Source: Rhodovarius lipocyclicus
GTDB taxonomy: Bacteria; Pseudomonadota; Alphaproteobacteria; Acetobacterales; Acetobacteraceae
Reading direction: 5' to 3'
Length of the DNA stretch: 44,468 nt
Assembly: GCF_009900765.1 (NCBI RefSeq)
Contig: NZ_JAAABL010000033.1
Coordinates: forward strand, 1 to 44,468
A program made the position numbers and the translations under genes. Below, piece by piece: positions 8,013-16,643 of the stretch. How positions within the stretch are numbered: the stretch's first letter is position 1; each line of letters begins with the position of its first letter. The notes beneath the pieces are model-generated. The model did no database searches. It saw only the letters and a list, made by a program, of their open reading frames with translations, and had not been told where the DNA came from.

Positions 8013-9596
8013 TCAGCCCCGCCTGATTCCCCAGGGGAAGGGCGCGCACCCCTCCACCACCCCCGTCAGGTTGCTGCGATAGGCCGTGGGGATCCGGAAC
8101 ACCCCCAGCGGCACCGCCGGTACATCCACCGCCGTGATGTGCTGGATCTCATCGGCCAGCCGCACCCGCTCGGCCTCGGTCTCCGCCGCAAGCCAGCGCT
8201 GGGTCAGCGCCTCCACCGGTTCGCTGCCATACCAGCCGAACCAGCCCGCCGCCCCCTGGCCGCGCACATAGCCGCTGGTGGCGGGTGTCGTGATGCCGAT
8301 CGCCTGCCACCAGGTGTGGAAGATGCTCCAACCCCCCCGCTCCACCGGCTCGCGGCTCGACCGGCGCTGCAGCACGGTGCCCCAATCGGTCTCGGCCAGC
8401 TCCACATTGATGCCGATCCGCTGCAGCAGCGCCGCCGTGATCTGCCCCATGGGGCGGATGGTGGGGAAATCGGCCGGGTTGATGATGACCGCCTTTTCCC
8501 CGGCATAGCCGCTCTCGGCCACCAGGCGCTTCGCCGCCTCGATGTCCGGGTTGTCGGAGAAGCGGTTGTTGGCCGGTGGCGTGCCATAGGGCGTGCCGCA
8601 AGGCAGGAAGGAATGGCAGACGGTGTAGGAGGAGGGGTCGTTGTTGGTGATGGCGGACATGTAGTCCGCCTGGCGCACCGCGGTCAGCACCGCCAGCCGC
8701 AGCTTGGGGTTGTTGAAGGGCGGGTGCAGGCTGTTGAAGCGGATCAGCCCGACATAGCCGTTCGGGTCGCCGCCGCCGATGGTGATGCCGCGCGCCCGGC
8801 GCAGGGTGGGCACCGTATCGGCCAGCGCCTGCTCCCACCAATCCACCTCGCCGCTCTGCAGCGCGGCCAGGGCGGTGGCGCTGTCGGGGATGGCCTGCCA
8901 CTCGAAGCGGTCGAAATGCGCGACCTTCCCGCCCGAGGTGCGTTCCGGCGCCTCCTGCCGGGGCACGTAGCCGGTGAACTTGGCATAGACGGCGCGCTGG
9001 CCGGCCATGAACTCATCCGCCACGAAGCGATAGGGGCCGGAGCCCACCATCTCCGTCACCTGCCGGTTCGGGTCGGTGGCGGCGATGCGTTCGGGCATGA
9101 TGAAGGGCACGTTGGTGGCCGGCTTGGCGAGCGCGTAGAGCATCAGCGGGAAGCGCTGCTTCAGCCGGATGGCGAAGGTCTTGTCGCTTTTCGCCTGCCA
9201 CTCGTTCACGGCGGCCATCAGCAGCTGGCCCAGCGCATCCCGCGCGCCCCAGCGCTTCAGGCTGGCGATGCAGTCCACCGCGCGCACTGGCGTGCCGTCA
9301 TGGAACATCAGCCCGTCGCGCAGCGTGATCTCCCAGGTCAGCCCATCTTGGGAAAGGGTGTGGCCCGCCGCCATCTGCGGCAGCGGCTCGAACTTCGCGT
9401 TCAGGCCGTACAGCGTGTCGAACACCGTGTAGCCGTGGTTCTGCGTGCCGGCGGCGGTGGTGAAGATCGGGTCCAGGATGGTCAGCGCGGCCTGAGGCAC
9501 CAGCTTCAGGGTGCGCGCGCGCTCGGACTGCGCGAGGGCGGGCATCGGCATCATCGCGGCGGCGGAAAGGCCGAGCACGGTGCGGCGGCTTGTCAT
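8013..9596 (-). CDS. ABC transporter substrate-binding protein, family 5 (peptide/dipeptide type)
   Basis: This 527-residue exported protein should bind a peptide or similar solute in the periplasm and deliver it to a Dpp/Opp-type ABC importer. The N-terminus MTSRRTVLGLSAAAM..ALAQ has a twin-arginine motif and an AxA-type cleavage site near residue 22, so Tat export is plausible. Family-5 features follow: PQAALTILDPIFTTAAG near the mature start, a GLTWEITLRDGLMFHDG segment and VGSGPYRF. The ATG at 9596 was chosen because GGGAG lies about 8 bases upstream and the signal peptide begins there; upstream in-frame sequence is atypical. No permease or ATPase genes are adjacent; an ATPase pair sits at 20770-22805. 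Confidence 0.88.
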   Translation of the reverse strand: MTSRRTVLGLSAAAMMPMPALAQSERARTLKLVPQAALTILDPIFTTAAGTQNHGYTVFDTLYGLNAKFEPLPQMAAGHTLSQDGLTWEITLRDGLMFHDGTPVRAVDCIASLKRWGARDALGQLLMAAVNEWQAKSDKTFAIRLKQRFPLMLYALAKPATNVPFIMPERIAATDPNRQVTEMVGSGPYRFVADEFMAGQRAVYAKFTGYVPRQEAPERTSGGKVAHFDRFEWQAIPDSATALAALQSGEVDWWEQALADTVPTLRRARGITIGGGDPNGYVGLIRFNSLHPPFNNPKLRLAVLTAVRQADYMSAITNNDPSSYTVCHSFLPCGTPYGTPPANNRFSDNPDIEAAKRLVAESGYAGEKAVIINPADFPTIRPMGQITAALLQRIGINVELAETDWGTVLQRRSSREPVERGGWSIFHTWWQAIGITTPATSGYVRGQGAAGWFGWYGSEPVEALTQRWLAAETEAERVRLADEIQHITAVDVPAVPLGVFRIPTAYRSNLTGVVEGCAPFPWGIRRG

Positions 9597-9766
9597 GATG
9601 AAGCTCCCTTGCATGGCCGCGATGCGGCATCGCCGCATGCTCGGCTCCGCGCGGGCGGTGGCGGAACGACCACTTGCCGCCGCGCAGCAAGACCAGTTGC
9701 GATGGCGGCCCCTCAACCGCCCCCGGCGGCGCTAGCCTGTCCTGGCCCCACGACGCCGGAGGACCC

Positions 9767-10138
9767 ATGGACAGGCCGCTCTACACCCCTATCCCCGAGC
9801 ACCCGGAAGGCCCGGAACTGCATGGCTTTCCGCGCGGCTTCACCGTGATCGCGGGCACCCCCGCGGTGCGCAACTGGCGCTATTACTGGCGGGAGGAGGC
9901 GGGCGCGCAGACCGCCTCCGGCGTGTGGGAATGCAGCCCCGGGCGCTTCGCCTTCCGCTTCCGGCACTGGGAGTTCTTCCACATCCTCAGCGGCCACCTG
10001 CGGCTGACGCCCGAGGGCGCGGCCCGCCTGCTGCTCGGTCCCGGCGATGCCATGGCGATGGATGTCGGCTTCGCCGGCGAGTGGGAGGTGCTGGAGACCA
10101 TGCGCAAGCATTACGTCACGCGCTACAGCGAGGGCTGA
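9767..10138 (+). CDS. Small single-domain cupin (DUF861/EutQ-like)
   Basis: This 123-residue protein is a compact beta-barrel cupin. It has a Trp-rich entry (NWRYYWREE), the segment WECSPGRFAFRF, then HWEFFHILSGHLRLTPEG and the second cupin motif LLGPGDAMAMDVGFAGEWEV. This order is that of the DUF861 cupin group, which includes ureidoglycine-aminohydrolase-like and EutQ-like proteins. The first-motif histidines are only partly kept, so metal binding is uncertain. The ATG at 9767 follows GGAGGA. It is divergent from the solute-binding protein and its stop overlaps the convergent MocR regulator by 16 bases. A role in small nitrogen-compound metabolism is a guess from the family and neighbours. 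Confidence 0.75.
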   Translation: MDRPLYTPIPEHPEGPELHGFPRGFTVIAGTPAVRNWRYYWREEAGAQTASGVWECSPGRFAFRFRHWEFFHILSGHLRLTPEGAARLLLGPGDAMAMDVGFAGEWEVLETMRKHYVTRYSEG

Positions 10139-11664
10139 CCCTCCGCCGCCACCTCCCGCACCGCCTGGGCCAGCAGGGCCGCGGCGCTGCGCAGGCGGTG
10201 GGCGTCGAAGCCCGAATAGCCCAGCACGAGGCCCGAGCGCGCGGGCGTGCCCAGGTAATGCGGGCTGACGGCCTTCACCACCACCCCATGCCGCCGCGCG
10301 GCCTCCACCACCCGCACGTCGCAAATGGGCTGGCGGAAATGCATGGTCAGCTGGATGCCGCATTCCGGCACCTCCACCTCCACCAGGTCGCCCATATGGC
10401 GGGTGATCGCCTCCACCACGATGTCCCGCGCGGCGCGGTAGCGCTGGCGCATGCGCTGGATGTGGCTGGTCAGGAAGCCGCGCCGCATGAAGGCGGTGAC
10501 CAGCGCCTGCTGCAGGGTGGGCGGGTTGCGGTCGGTCAGGAAGCGCGCGCCCCGGAACGCCCCGATCAGCGCCGGCGGCACCACGGCGAAGCCGATCCGC
10601 GCGCCGGGGAACAGCATCTTGCTGAGCGTGCCGACGTAGATGACGCTTTCGCCCCCCTCCAGCCCTTGCAGTGAGGCGAGAGGGCGGCCGACGTAGCGGA
10701 ACTCGCCATCGTAGTCGTCCTCGATGATCCAGGCGCCATGCGCCTTGGCCCAGCTCAGCAGTTCCAGCCGGCGCTGGATGCTCATGATGGAGCCGGTGGG
10801 GTATTGGTGGGAGGGAGTGATATAGGCCGCCCGGGCCTGCGGGGCGGCGCGCAGCCCGGCCTCCACCACCATCCCCTCGCGGTCCACCGGCACGGGGATC
10901 AGGCTGGCGCCCGCCGCCGCCAGCGCTTCGCGCGTCGCCAGATAGCCCGGGTCCTCCACCCACACAGCGTCGCCGGGGTTCAGCAGCACCCGGATGGACA
11001 GGTCGATCGCCTGCTGCGCGCCCGACAGGATCAGAATCTGCTCCGGTTCGCAGCGCACCGCGCGCGCGGCGCGCAGGTATTTCGCCACTTCCTCCCGCAG
11101 GGGCAGGTCGCCGCTGGGGTCGCTGTAGCTGAGATAGGAGGGGTCGAAGTTCTGCATCACCTCCACCCCGGTGCGCCGCCAGGCCTGGATGGAGAGCGCG
11201 TCGACCGAGCAGCAGCCGGCCGCGAAGGGCAGGCTGGGGGACAGCGGCAAGGCCGCCGCGAAGCGCTCATAGCGCTGGCCGATGCGGGAGAGCTGCGGTG
11301 CCGGGGCCAGGGGAGCGGCCAGCTGGGACCGGGTGGGCGCCATCACGTCCGGCGCCGCATCCTCGGCCACGAAGGTGCCGGAACCCGCGCGGCCGGTGAC
11401 GAAGCCCTCGGCCAGAAGCTGTTCGTAAGCTGTGAGGACGGAGGTGCGGGAGACCCCCAGCCGCTCCGCCAGCAGCCGGGTGGAGGGCAGGCGGCTGCCG
11501 GGCGACAGGCGCCGGGCCAGGATGGCGTCGCGGAAGCCCAGATAGATCTGCTGGAACAGCGGCCGGCTGGAATCGTGCTCCACCGCGAGGTCGAGCAGGA
11601 TCGACCATTGTTCCCGCCCGCGCGGCGCGAGGGGTGCGGCCTGTTCGGGCGAGACATCCGGCAT
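10123..11664 (-). CDS. MocR/PdxR-type transcriptional regulator (GntR winged helix plus aminotransferase fold)
   Basis: The 513-residue protein has an N-terminal GntR-type winged helix-turn-helix (about 35-100, with SRLPSTRLLAERLGVSRTSV) joined to a fold-type I aminotransferase-like domain (about 145-510). Typical signatures are EDDYDGEFRY (about 315-324) and the PLP-lysine segment TLSKMLFPGARIG, with K349 as the predicted Schiff-base residue. Such proteins usually sense PLP, amino acids or amines and regulate neighbouring genes. The ATG at 11664 was chosen as the residue before the DNA-binding domain. Long open frames continue upstream but overlap the methyltransferase gene. The likely target is the nearby solute-binding protein or cupin gene; this is inference. 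Confidence 0.88.
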   Translation of the reverse strand: MPDVSPEQAAPLAPRGREQWSILLDLAVEHDSSRPLFQQIYLGFRDAILARRLSPGSRLPSTRLLAERLGVSRTSVLTAYEQLLAEGFVTGRAGSGTFVAEDAAPDVMAPTRSQLAAPLAPAPQLSRIGQRYERFAAALPLSPSLPFAAGCCSVDALSIQAWRRTGVEVMQNFDPSYLSYSDPSGDLPLREEVAKYLRAARAVRCEPEQILILSGAQQAIDLSIRVLLNPGDAVWVEDPGYLATREALAAAGASLIPVPVDREGMVVEAGLRAAPQARAAYITPSHQYPTGSIMSIQRRLELLSWAKAHGAWIIEDDYDGEFRYVGRPLASLQGLEGGESVIYVGTLSKMLFPGARIGFAVVPPALIGAFRGARFLTDRNPPTLQQALVTAFMRRGFLTSHIQRMRQRYRAARDIVVEAITRHMGDLVEVEVPECGIQLTMHFRQPICDVRVVEAARRHGVVVKAVSPHYLGTPARSGLVLGYSGFDAHRLRSAAALLAQAVREVAAEGQPSL

Positions 11665-11705
11665 GCCGGCAAGACAAGCAAGATCGATGCCAGTATCGCG
11701 GGGGT

Positions 11706-12530
11706 CTACCCCGCCTTGGTCACCACCAGCCCGATGGAGGTGGTGACGAACCCCGCCAGGGCCAGCTTCAGGTGCTTGTCCACCGAGTACGGCGCCACAT
11801 CCACATGCTGGTCCAGCGGGCCATGCCCAGGGTTCAGGTTCAGCGTGATGTGATGCCCCTCGGCGCGCAGTTCCCCGGCCAGGCGCAGGATGTCCTGCCG
11901 GCGGAACAGCACCGTCCCGCCTTCCTCCAGCGTCTCCGTATCCGAATGCAGATTGTATTCGGTGGTGTGGACCGCCACGCCCCCGGGCTTCAGGCAGCGC
12001 AGGCTGTTGCGGATGAAGCGCAGGCCGAGCGGGATGGAGCCCAGATGCTCCAGCGCGGAGGCCGACCAGATGAAGTCGAAGCCGGTGAGGTCGGGCGGGA
12101 TGTCGTTCATGTCCACCACCCGGTGGCGCACCCGTTCCTCGAACAGATAGGAGGGGCAGATGCCGCGCGCGTTCAGCTCGTCCTGCGCCGCCGCGTGCTG
12201 CCCGTTCGTCCAGCCCTGGGCCTCGGCCTGTTCCTCGGCCAGGTCGGTGGCCAGCACATGGATGCCCATGCTGGCCATCACCGCCACCAGCGGTTCCTGC
12301 CCCACGCCGAAGCCCAGGCCCCGCCGGCCATGGCGCAGCCGCCCGCTCTGCTCCAGCGCGGACAGGATGAAGCAGAACTCCCACTGCTTGCGGTGAAAGC
12401 GCGGGGCCTCGCGGATCTGCGCGCACCAATAGGCGTAGTCGGGCTCATCGAACTGCGCCTGCGTGCACAATTGGCTGGTGACGGAGGCCAAGGTCGGCTC
12501 CGCCAGCGTCTCGTATCCCTCACCGTCCAC
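11706..12530 (-). CDS. Class I SAM-dependent methyltransferase
   Basis: This 274-residue soluble protein has a Rossmann-type methyltransferase core. Motif I is GLGFGVGQEP at about 71-80, followed by an acidic residue ending strand 2 (ATDLAEE, D96). VVDMNDIP comes next, then FDFIWSASALEHLG, the post-strand-4 signature seen in methyltransferase domain 11/FkbM-like proteins. The last segment contains LKPGGVAVHTTEYN. The start is GTG at 12530, supported by GGGAG 6 bases upstream. The N-terminal 50 residues are helical and rich in aromatics. The substrate is unknown. It sits just upstream of the MocR gene on the same strand, with a 41-base gap. Confidence 0.8.
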   Translation of the reverse strand: MDGEGYETLAEPTLASVTSQLCTQAQFDEPDYAYWCAQIREAPRFHRKQWEFCFILSALEQSGRLRHGRRGLGFGVGQEPLVAVMASMGIHVLATDLAEEQAEAQGWTNGQHAAAQDELNARGICPSYLFEERVRHRVVDMNDIPPDLTGFDFIWSASALEHLGSIPLGLRFIRNSLRCLKPGGVAVHTTEYNLHSDTETLEEGGTVLFRRQDILRLAGELRAEGHHITLNLNPGHGPLDQHVDVAPYSVDKHLKLALAGFVTTSIGLVVTKAG

Positions 12531-12585
12531 GGTGCGCTCCCATGCCGTCAGTCCGTAAGATGCGCGGTCATGGGATCAGGAAGCA

Positions 12586-12603
12586 AGGGCCCGGCGGGGC
12601 CCT
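12586..12603 (-). terminator. Hairpin after the AEC transporter gene
   Basis: AGGGCCC (12586-12592) and GGGCCCT (12597-12603) form a perfect 7-bp stem with a GGCG loop, 4 bases past the stop of the AEC transporter gene. On the minus strand the following bases are TGCTTCC, only mildly T-rich. Confidence 0.55.
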
Positions 12604-12606
12604 GGC

Positions 12607-13521
12607 CTAACGCAGGATGACGGCGATCCAGAAGGGCAGGGTGGCCGCGGCCAGGATGTGCTCGATGGTGGTGATGGCCGCCATCAGCGGCGCATCGCCC
12701 CCCATGGCGCGCGCCATCACATAGCTGGTGGCCGCCGTCGGCAGCGCCATGAACAGCACCGCCATGGCGGTGGGCATCTGCTCCAGCCCCAGCAGCAGGC
12801 ACATGGCATAGGTGATGGCCGGCACCACCAGCAGCTTCAGCCCGGAGGTGACCAGTTGCAGCGGCAGCCGGTCCTTCAGCGCGCCGAGCGACAGGGCCGC
12901 CCCCACTGCCAGCAGCCCCAGCGCCACCGTCGCCTGGCCCAGGCTGCGGATCAGCGGCTGCACGCCATGGGGCAGCCCGCCCAGCATCGCCACCGCGAAG
13001 CCCACGATGCAGGCCACGATCAGCGGGTTCAGGAACACCTGGCGCAGCAGCGGCAGCAGGCGCAGCCGCCCCGGCCGCCCGATGGCGAAGGCGATGGTGG
13101 TGACGAACTGCACGAAGGGCACGATCAGCCCGGTGGCGACCGCGCCCAGCGCCAGCCCCGCCGGCCCCATGATGGCGCCCGCGATGGCGAAGCCCATCAG
13201 GTTGTTGAAGCGGATGCCGCCCTGCAGCACGCTGGTCATGCCCGGATGGTCCTGCCGGAACGCGCGGGAGAGCAGGACCGACAGCACCGTGCCCAGCCCC
13301 AGCCCCACCCAGATGGCCAGCATCATGCCCAGCAGCGGCACCTGCCCCATCTCCACCCCGCTGATGGCGCCCACCAGCAGGCTGGGCAGCAGCACCCAGA
13401 AGATCAGCTTCTCCAGCCCGGCCCACACCACATCGTTCGGCAGCAGGCGGTGCTTGAGGAACGCCCCCAGCAGCAACAGGCCGAAAGGCGGCACGAAGGC
13501 GTCGAGATAGGCGCCGATCAC
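12607..13521 (-). CDS. AEC-family permease (auxin efflux carrier-like)
   Basis: This 304-residue integral membrane protein has roughly ten hydrophobic segments, beginning with AYLDAFVPPFGLLLLGAFL, and contains the family's conserved features such as LPNDVVWAGLEKLIFWVLLPSLL and GIRFNNLMGFAI. AEC proteins transport organic acids such as malate or related anions in bacteria; the substrate here cannot be assigned. The start is GTG at 13521, just after the stop of the upstream gene (13526), so the two are probably co-transcribed. Alternative upstream starts would run through that gene. A hairpin follows the gene. Confidence 0.85.
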   Translation of the reverse strand: MIGAYLDAFVPPFGLLLLGAFLKHRLLPNDVVWAGLEKLIFWVLLPSLLVGAISGVEMGQVPLLGMMLAIWVGLGLGTVLSVLLSRAFRQDHPGMTSVLQGGIRFNNLMGFAIAGAIMGPAGLALGAVATGLIVPFVQFVTTIAFAIGRPGRLRLLPLLRQVFLNPLIVACIVGFAVAMLGGLPHGVQPLIRSLGQATVALGLLAVGAALSLGALKDRLPLQLVTSGLKLLVVPAITYAMCLLLGLEQMPTAMAVLFMALPTAATSYVMARAMGGDAPLMAAITTIEHILAAATLPFWIAVILR

Positions 13522-13525
13522 ACCG

Positions 13526-14128
13526 TCACGCCCCCGCTTCGGCGGGCAGCGAGGAACTGGGCATGAGGGCGCCGGCCGGGGTGTGCCGGCGGCGGGCCTG
13601 GCCCGCGAGATCCCGCAGGCAGGCGGTTTCGGTGCGTTGGGCCAGGCTGCCGGCGCGCGCCTGCACATGGGCGGCGCGCAGCCCCTCCGGCGTTGGGTAG
13701 AACAGGATGTCCAGCTGGCAGGCGGAGCCGCTGTAGAGCCAGATCGCCACCGGCCCTTCGGCGCGGCGCAGTTCGGGCTCGCCCAGCCATTCCAGCACGC
13801 GCTCCGGGCTGCTGCCCATCATGGCGCCGGCATGGGTGGGCACGGCGCCGACCGGCAGGGCCACATTGCGGGGCTCCGGCCAATGGCTGGTGGCTTCGGT
13901 GACGCGCAACGCCGGATCGGCGCGGCGTGCGCGCGGGCGTGGCGAATCGGGTGGTGGAGGGGGCGCGGATTCAGCCAGAGGTTGCCCCAAGGCAGCCAGG
14001 CTGGCCCGGGTGCTGGCCAGCGCCTCGCGCGTTGCCTCACCCGCATCGGGTCCGGCGGCACATGCCGCCGGCAACAGGGCCACCAGCGTATAGGCTGGTA
14101 TCAGGCGGGCCATCCAGCGCGGCGTCAC
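13526..14128 (-). CDS. Small exported protein, possible lipoprotein, of unknown function
   Basis: A 200-residue protein with a hydrophobic N-terminus (RLIPAYTLVALLPAACAAG). The Cys after PAA is a possible but non-canonical lipobox. A Pro/Arg-rich linker (about 50-75) follows, then a small domain with MMGSSPERVLEWLGEPELRR and WLYSGSACQLDILFY. The latter resembles the SmpA/OmlA (BamE-like) or DUF-type periplasmic fold in which a G-x-P-x-lG-P turn precedes a C-x-L strand. The GTG start at 14128 has AAGGGG 8 bases upstream; ATG at 14113 is an alternative. Its stop is only 4 bases before the AEC permease start. The function is unknown. Confidence 0.7.
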   Translation of the reverse strand: MTPRWMARLIPAYTLVALLPAACAAGPDAGEATREALASTRASLAALGQPLAESAPPPPPDSPRPRARRADPALRVTEATSHWPEPRNVALPVGAVPTHAGAMMGSSPERVLEWLGEPELRRAEGPVAIWLYSGSACQLDILFYPTPEGLRAAHVQARAGSLAQRTETACLRDLAGQARRRHTPAGALMPSSSLPAEAGA

Positions 14129-14181
14129 GGCGCGAACCCCTTGCGGGCAGAAGCGTTTGGGCCCCGTACAGGGCCTGGGGA

Positions 14182-14202
14182 CCCCGGCCCTGCTGGCCGG
14201 GG
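14182..14202 (-). terminator. GC hairpin after the bactofilin gene
   Basis: CCCCGGCC (14182-14189) and GGCCGGGG (14195-14202) form an 8-bp perfect stem with a 5-base loop, 12 bases after the bactofilin stop. There is no T-tract, so intrinsic termination is uncertain. Confidence 0.4.
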
Positions 14203-14214
14203 GCTATTCGGGGA

Positions 14215-14856
14215 TCAGCCCTGGGGGGCCGGGCGCGGGGCGGCGGGGCCGTCCGTCAGCATTTCCATGCGGCCCATCAGCTGCCCGCCATCCTCGACCG
14301 ACAGGCGCTTGCAGCGCGCCACGCCGTTCACCTTGCCGGTAGCGCGGATGATCAGGTTGCCGCGCGCCGTGATGGTGCCGTCGAACAGGCCCGCGATCTC
14401 CGCGTCCTCGACCTGCACTTCACCGCGGAACACGCCGGTCTGGCCCACGGACAGCTCTGCGGCCTGCAGCATCTCACTCTCGACCGTGCCCTCGACCACC
14501 AGGCGCTCGCAATCGGCGACGGTGCCGGTCACGCTGATGCCCTTGCCCACCGTCAGGGTGCGGCGGTCGCTCTGCGGGGCGACGCTGCCGCCGGACTGCG
14601 GCCGGGCCGGAACGCCCACGCCGGGGCCGGGCATGCCGGGGCGGATCGCCGGGGCATTGGGCGCGGGGGCGGTGGTGGCGGTGGGGCGGATGGTCTGGCT
14701 CAATGCGGGGGCTTCCTTGGGCGCGGCGGGGGCGGGCTTGGGCGCGGCTGGGCGCAGGTTGGCGGCGGTCAGATCGGCGTCACGCGCCGCAGGCACTGTC
14801 ACGGGTGCCTCGGGTGCAACGGGAGTGTCTTCCTTCTTGCGGCCGAAAATCGCCAT
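14215..14856 (-). CDS. Bactofilin (polymer-forming cytoskeletal protein)
   Basis: This 213-residue protein has a Lys-rich start (MAIFGRKKED), a long Pro/Ala-rich disordered region (about 15-95) and a beta-helical bactofilin/DUF583 domain (about 98-195). Regular short hydrophobic repeats are visible: LTVGKGISVTGTV, RLVVEGTVESE, GEVQVEDAEIAGLFDGTI, GNLIIRATGKVNG. Bactofilins self-assemble into filaments at the inner face of the membrane and position cell-wall enzymes or morphology factors. The ATG at 14856 is preceded by AAGGGG; in-frame upstream sequence is not bactofilin-like. It is divergent from the kinase gene. No M23 peptidase, the frequent bactofilin partner, is adjacent. Confidence 0.88.
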   Translation of the reverse strand: MAIFGRKKEDTPVAPEAPVTVPAARDADLTAANLRPAAPKPAPAAPKEAPALSQTIRPTATTAPAPNAPAIRPGMPGPGVGVPARPQSGGSVAPQSDRRTLTVGKGISVTGTVADCERLVVEGTVESEMLQAAELSVGQTGVFRGEVQVEDAEIAGLFDGTITARGNLIIRATGKVNGVARCKRLSVEDGGQLMGRMEMLTDGPAAPRPAPQG

Positions 14857-15058
14857 GCGTGAATGCCCCTTGGGTAGTCGAAGATTGCCCCAAGGCTTAC
14901 CGCTGCCTCGGTTCCGGCACAATTGCCCGGTGCGGTGATTCACCCAAAATCTGCCAAAACTCCCGTGATGGGGATATGTCGTTTCCGTATCGCCCCTTCG
15001 CCGCGTCCCGGCCCGGCGCAAGTAGACGCATACGCGCGCGGAGGCTATGCGATACGCC

Positions 15059-16039
15059 ATGACAGCCTCCTCCCTCGATATCCTCGGCATCGGCAACGCG
15101 ATCGTCGATGTCATCTCCCGCGCTGACGACGGCTTTCTGGCCGCGCGCGGCATGCACAAGGGGGGCATGGCCCTCATCAGCACGGAGGAGGCGGAGGCGC
15201 TCTACGCCGCCATGGGCCCCGGGGTGGAGAGCAGCGGCGGTTCCGTCGCCAATTCCTGCGCCGTCGCGGCCGGGCTCGGCGCCCGCGTGGGCTTCCTGGG
15301 CAAGGTCGCGGCCGACCCGCTGGGCCAGGTCTTCGGCCATGACATCCGCGCCGCCGGCGTGCATTTCCCCACCGCCCCCCTGGCGGGCGGCGCGCCCACG
15401 GCCCGCTGCCTCATCCTCGTCTCCCCCGACGGCCAGCGCACCATGAACACCTATCTGGGCGCCTGCGTGACCTTCGGCGAGGAGGATGTGGACGCGGCCG
15501 AGATCGCCCGCGCCCAGGTCGTGTACCTGGAAGGCTATCTGTTCGACCCCCCGGCCGCCCAGGCGGCCTTCCGCGCCGCCGCCCGCGCGGCGCACGCCGC
15601 CGGCCGCAAGGTCGCGCTCTCCCTGTCCGACCCGTTCTGCGTCGGCCGCCACCGCGATGCCTTCCGCGCCTTCGTGCGGGAGGAATGCGACATCCTGTTC
15701 GCGAATGAGGCCGAGATCCTGAGCCTGTACGAGGCCCCGGATTTCGCCGCCGCCCAGGCCGCCGCCCGCGCGGATGTGCAGATCGCCGCCCTGACCCGCA
15801 GCGAGAAGGGCAGCGTGATCGTCGCCGGTGCCGAGACTCATGAGGTCGCCTCCACCCCCACCGAGGTGCTGGACACCACGGGCGCGGGCGATGCCTATGC
15901 CGGCGGCTTCCTGGCCGCCCACACGCGCGGCCTGCCGCTGGCCGTCGCCGGCAGCTGGGGCAGCGCCTGCGCCGCCGAGGTCATCAGCCATTTCGGCCCG
16001 CGCCCGCAGCGCGACCTGAAGACCCTGGTCGGGGCCTGA
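15059..16039 (+). CDS. PfkB-family kinase, adenosine kinase type
   Basis: This 326-residue ribokinase-fold enzyme should phosphorylate adenosine, or a related sugar/nucleoside, using ATP. The N-terminus DILGIGNAIVDVI, the double-Gly substrate loop SSGGSVANSC (about 58-67) and the C-terminal anion-hole motif DTTGAGDAYAGG (catalytic Asp in GAGD) are all present, as in alphaproteobacterial adenosine kinases. I favour ATG 15059, because family members begin near MTxSxDxLGIGNA. An ATG at 15047 adds four residues but sits only 2 bases after GGAGG, and neither spacing is ideal. A small exported-protein gene starts 3 bases after its stop, implying an operon. Confidence 0.85.
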   Translation: MTASSLDILGIGNAIVDVISRADDGFLAARGMHKGGMALISTEEAEALYAAMGPGVESSGGSVANSCAVAAGLGARVGFLGKVAADPLGQVFGHDIRAAGVHFPTAPLAGGAPTARCLILVSPDGQRTMNTYLGACVTFGEEDVDAAEIARAQVVYLEGYLFDPPAAQAAFRAAARAAHAAGRKVALSLSDPFCVGRHRDAFRAFVREECDILFANEAEILSLYEAPDFAAAQAAARADVQIAALTRSEKGSVIVAGAETHEVASTPTEVLDTTGAGDAYAGGFLAAHTRGLPLAVAGSWGSACAAEVISHFGPRPQRDLKTLVGA

Positions 16040-16041
16040 CC

Positions 16042-16518
16042 ATGCGCGCCGCCACGCTTGCCGCCTCGCTGCTGCTCGTCGCCGGCCCCGCCCTGGCCCA
16101 TCACGGCGAAGGCCACCCCGACCGGGTGGCCCAGCTGGACGGCACGGTGCGCGAGCAGAACCGCGCCCGCGCCAACCCCGCCGCCACCCCCTATGTGCCG
16201 GAACAGAACCGCACCGCCGCCGAGGCCGACGCGGCTGGCGTGGACGACGCGGCCGGGCTGCTGCGCTCCGCCCACGCGGCGCTGACCGCCCGCCGCCCGG
16301 GGCCGGCCATCGAGTTCCTGGAACGCGCCGAATCCCGTCTGCTCACGCGCTCCACCCCCGCAACCCGCGCGGATGAGCCGGTGCGGGGCGGGGCGGTCGG
16401 CCGCATCGCCGCCGCCCGCCAGGCGGCGGGCCAGGGCGACCTGAAGGCCGCGCTGGCGGAAACCGACGCGGCGCTGACCGCGCTCGACCGGCCGCGCCGG
16501 CGACCCCGCCGGCCTTAG
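16042..16518 (+). CDS. Small periplasmic protein of unknown function
   Basis: A 158-residue protein with a clear Sec signal peptide (MRAATLAASLLLVAGPALA, cleavage before HHGEGH). The mature part is Ala/Arg-rich and helical, with segments such as AAGLLRSAHAALTARRPGPAI, RIAAARQAAGQGD and LAETDAALTAL that read like short TPR-like helices. The His-rich mature N-terminus might bind metal. It begins 3 bases after the kinase stop and is followed by a strong hairpin, so the two form a unit. I do not recognise a named family. Confidence 0.7.
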   Translation: MRAATLAASLLLVAGPALAHHGEGHPDRVAQLDGTVREQNRARANPAATPYVPEQNRTAAEADAAGVDDAAGLLRSAHAALTARRPGPAIEFLERAESRLLTRSTPATRADEPVRGGAVGRIAAARQAAGQGDLKAALAETDAALTALDRPRRRPRRP

Positions 16519-16553
16519 GGCCTGCGGGCGCGTCCGGCGGCGTCAGAACCCTC

Positions 16554-16578
16554 GCCAATGCTCCGGCATTGGCTTCGG
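16554..16578 (+). terminator. Rho-independent-like terminator of the kinase operon
   Basis: GCCAATGC (16554-16561), loop TCCG, GCATTGGC (16566-16573): a perfect 8-bp stem followed by the T-rich TTCGGCTTCTTCC. It lies 36 bases after the stop of the small periplasmic protein. Confidence 0.7.
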
Positions 16579-16643
16579 CTTCTTCCTGGCCAGCACGAAA
16601 AATCCCTCGCCAGTCGCATCCCAAAGCGAACTGTCCACAGGCC

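Noticed and set aside
11665-12429. N-terminal extension of the MocR gene giving a 768-residue protein
   Set aside because: The extension is low-complexity and overlaps the well-supported methyltransferase gene; the winged-helix domain starts only after 11664.
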